From positions 1 through 20,004 of the forward strand of contig LSSL01005261.1 of assembly GCA_001953115.1 (NCBI GenBank): a DNA stretch of 20,004 nt, given 5' to 3'. Origin of the DNA: Smittium mucronatum (Eukaryota > Kickxellomycota > Harpellomycetes > Harpellales > Legeriomycetaceae). A program made the translations under genes and the position numbers. Positions 19,400-20,004 of the stretch are shown here, piece after piece. How positions within the stretch are numbered: position 1 is the stretch's first letter; every line of letters begins with the position of its first letter. The notes beneath the pieces were generated by a model. That model searched no databases and had not been told where the DNA came from. It worked only from the letters and a program-made list of their open reading frames with translations.

Positions 19400-20004
19400 T
19401 CGCATATGCTCTACCAAAAAATAGATTTATTTATAGCCAATTAAGTTTCAGTATCAGATTAGACTAATAACAAATCTTCATCGATTAAGTTAAGTCTTGA
19501 TATCATAGGTAATTAAAAGAGTAAATAAATCATTGATTACTTCGATAAGATAGTTGTTATAAAAACCAATGGTTACGGATGATGTAGAGCAGTATTGAGA
19601 TAGAACACACAGGTGACAGCAGATTTGAAAAAATCGTCTTAAATTGTATAATATATTTTTAGGCATTTATACTGATATGGCTAATGTTGGATAACTTCCC
19701 CTCTTTCCCCAATGACTTGCATTTAAATAGTTTTGTTGTGTGGGGAACTCTTAAATTGGCTTTATTATAAAATTTAATAAAATTTTTTTTAATTGTTCAT
19801 TAAATTATATCCGTAATATATTTTTATGCATAAAAGTTGCTTGGTTAGCCCAATTTATAAAATTTTGGAGTTCTGATTGAATATTTACCAGAATTTTATT
19901 ATTATTAATATATGACAATTACATAGGGATTATTTTGAATAATAGCATGGATATAGCCAAAATTAGTGAAATTCTCAGAAAATTAACTGTATCCTTCATA
20001 ATTT
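19400..20004 (-). pseudogene. Reverse transcriptase domain of ORF2, copy C (degenerate, 5' end outside window)
   Basis: In minus-strand order from the window edge, RISLI and then FKII match the copy B block YRVISLI...PKII with nearly the same spacing. SELQNFINWANQA (about 19825-19865) matches AEFRNLEECAAQE of copy B. KANLRVPH (19740-19763) is motif A after a short deletion that removed the catalytic Asp; the frame then continues open for about 30 codons (FKCKSLGKEGKLSNISHISI), as expected after motif A. VINDLF (about 19525-19545) matches YINDLF of copy B. Motif C is IDEDLLLV (about 19462-19485) where FADD is expected. GYKCVLMN (about 19370-19395) matches HKCVLTN. Relatively few stops interrupt this part, but the active site is lost. 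Confidence 0.72.

Larger units (their letters stand above)
18150..20004 (-). mobile_element. Non-LTR retrotransposon copy C, 3' part (truncated by window edge)
   Basis: A third copy of the copy A/B family on the minus strand, entering at the right window edge within the RT fingers and ending in a T/A-rich 3' UTR at about 18150-18230. It covers RT, thumb, C-terminal domain and Cys tail in the same order as copies A and B. The best preserved block is 24 bases at 18295-18318, differing from copy A 1023-1046 (reverse complement) at one base. An open plus-strand frame at 18131-18319 runs antisense to this end and is a shadow. The 5' part is outside the window. Confidence 0.8.

Noticed and set aside
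1..20004. Long inverted repeat between copies A/B and copy C
   Set aside because: They are related inverted copies but too diverged at the nucleotide level, apart from short blocks, to form a meaningful palindrome.

Overview
The window is very A+T-rich eukaryotic DNA, by eye about three quarters or more A+T. I see no intact gene, no tRNA or rRNA and no bacterial-style operon. What can be recognised is decayed retrotransposon. The base composition, apparent lack of intact host genes and accumulation of APE-type non-LTR and Ty3/gypsy relics would suit an expanded A+T-rich genome such as that of a transposon-rich microsporidian or other fungal or protist parasite. That assignment is inference and I would not name a genus.

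Layout. (1) 1-1240, plus strand: the 3' part of a non-LTR (LINE-like) element, copy A, cut by the left window edge. It is the best preserved copy, with a 3' UTR, an AATAAA and an A-rich tail. (2) 1241-1697: spacer, possibly the 5' UTR of the next copy. (3) 1698-6750, plus strand: copy B, nearly full length. It has an ORF1 relic, an APE endonuclease, reverse transcriptase, a C-terminal domain and a 3' UTR, all broken by many stops and frameshifts. (4) 6751-9200: A+T-rich DNA without a recognisable gene, holding a G10 run. A C11 run also lies here. (5) about 9840-10340, plus strand: a short retropepsin relic of an LTR retrotransposon, with a weak trace of the following linker. (6) 11699-12080: a possible LTR, followed by a primer-binding-site-like sequence and about 500 bases of more complex, less A+T-rich DNA that I cannot assign. 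(7) about 12940-15450, minus strand: a Ty3/gypsy gag-pol relic in the canonical order zinc knuckle, protease, RT, RNase H, integrase. The main catalytic acidic residues of protease, RT and integrase are largely replaced. (8) 15450-18150: possible gag remnant, then featureless A+T-rich DNA. (9) about 18150-20004, minus strand: copy C, a third copy of the same non-LTR family, cut by the right window edge.

Copies A, B and C identify one another. The same blocks (RT fingers, palm, thumb, a C-terminal segment and a terminal Cys-containing tail) recur in the same order with matching residues, although hardly any stretch is open. None of the elements can be autonomous as written. The most informative points are the three-copy set, from which a family consensus could be built, its poorly typed C-terminal domain, the systematic loss of catalytic residues in the gypsy relic, and the unassigned 11.7-12.6 kb island.
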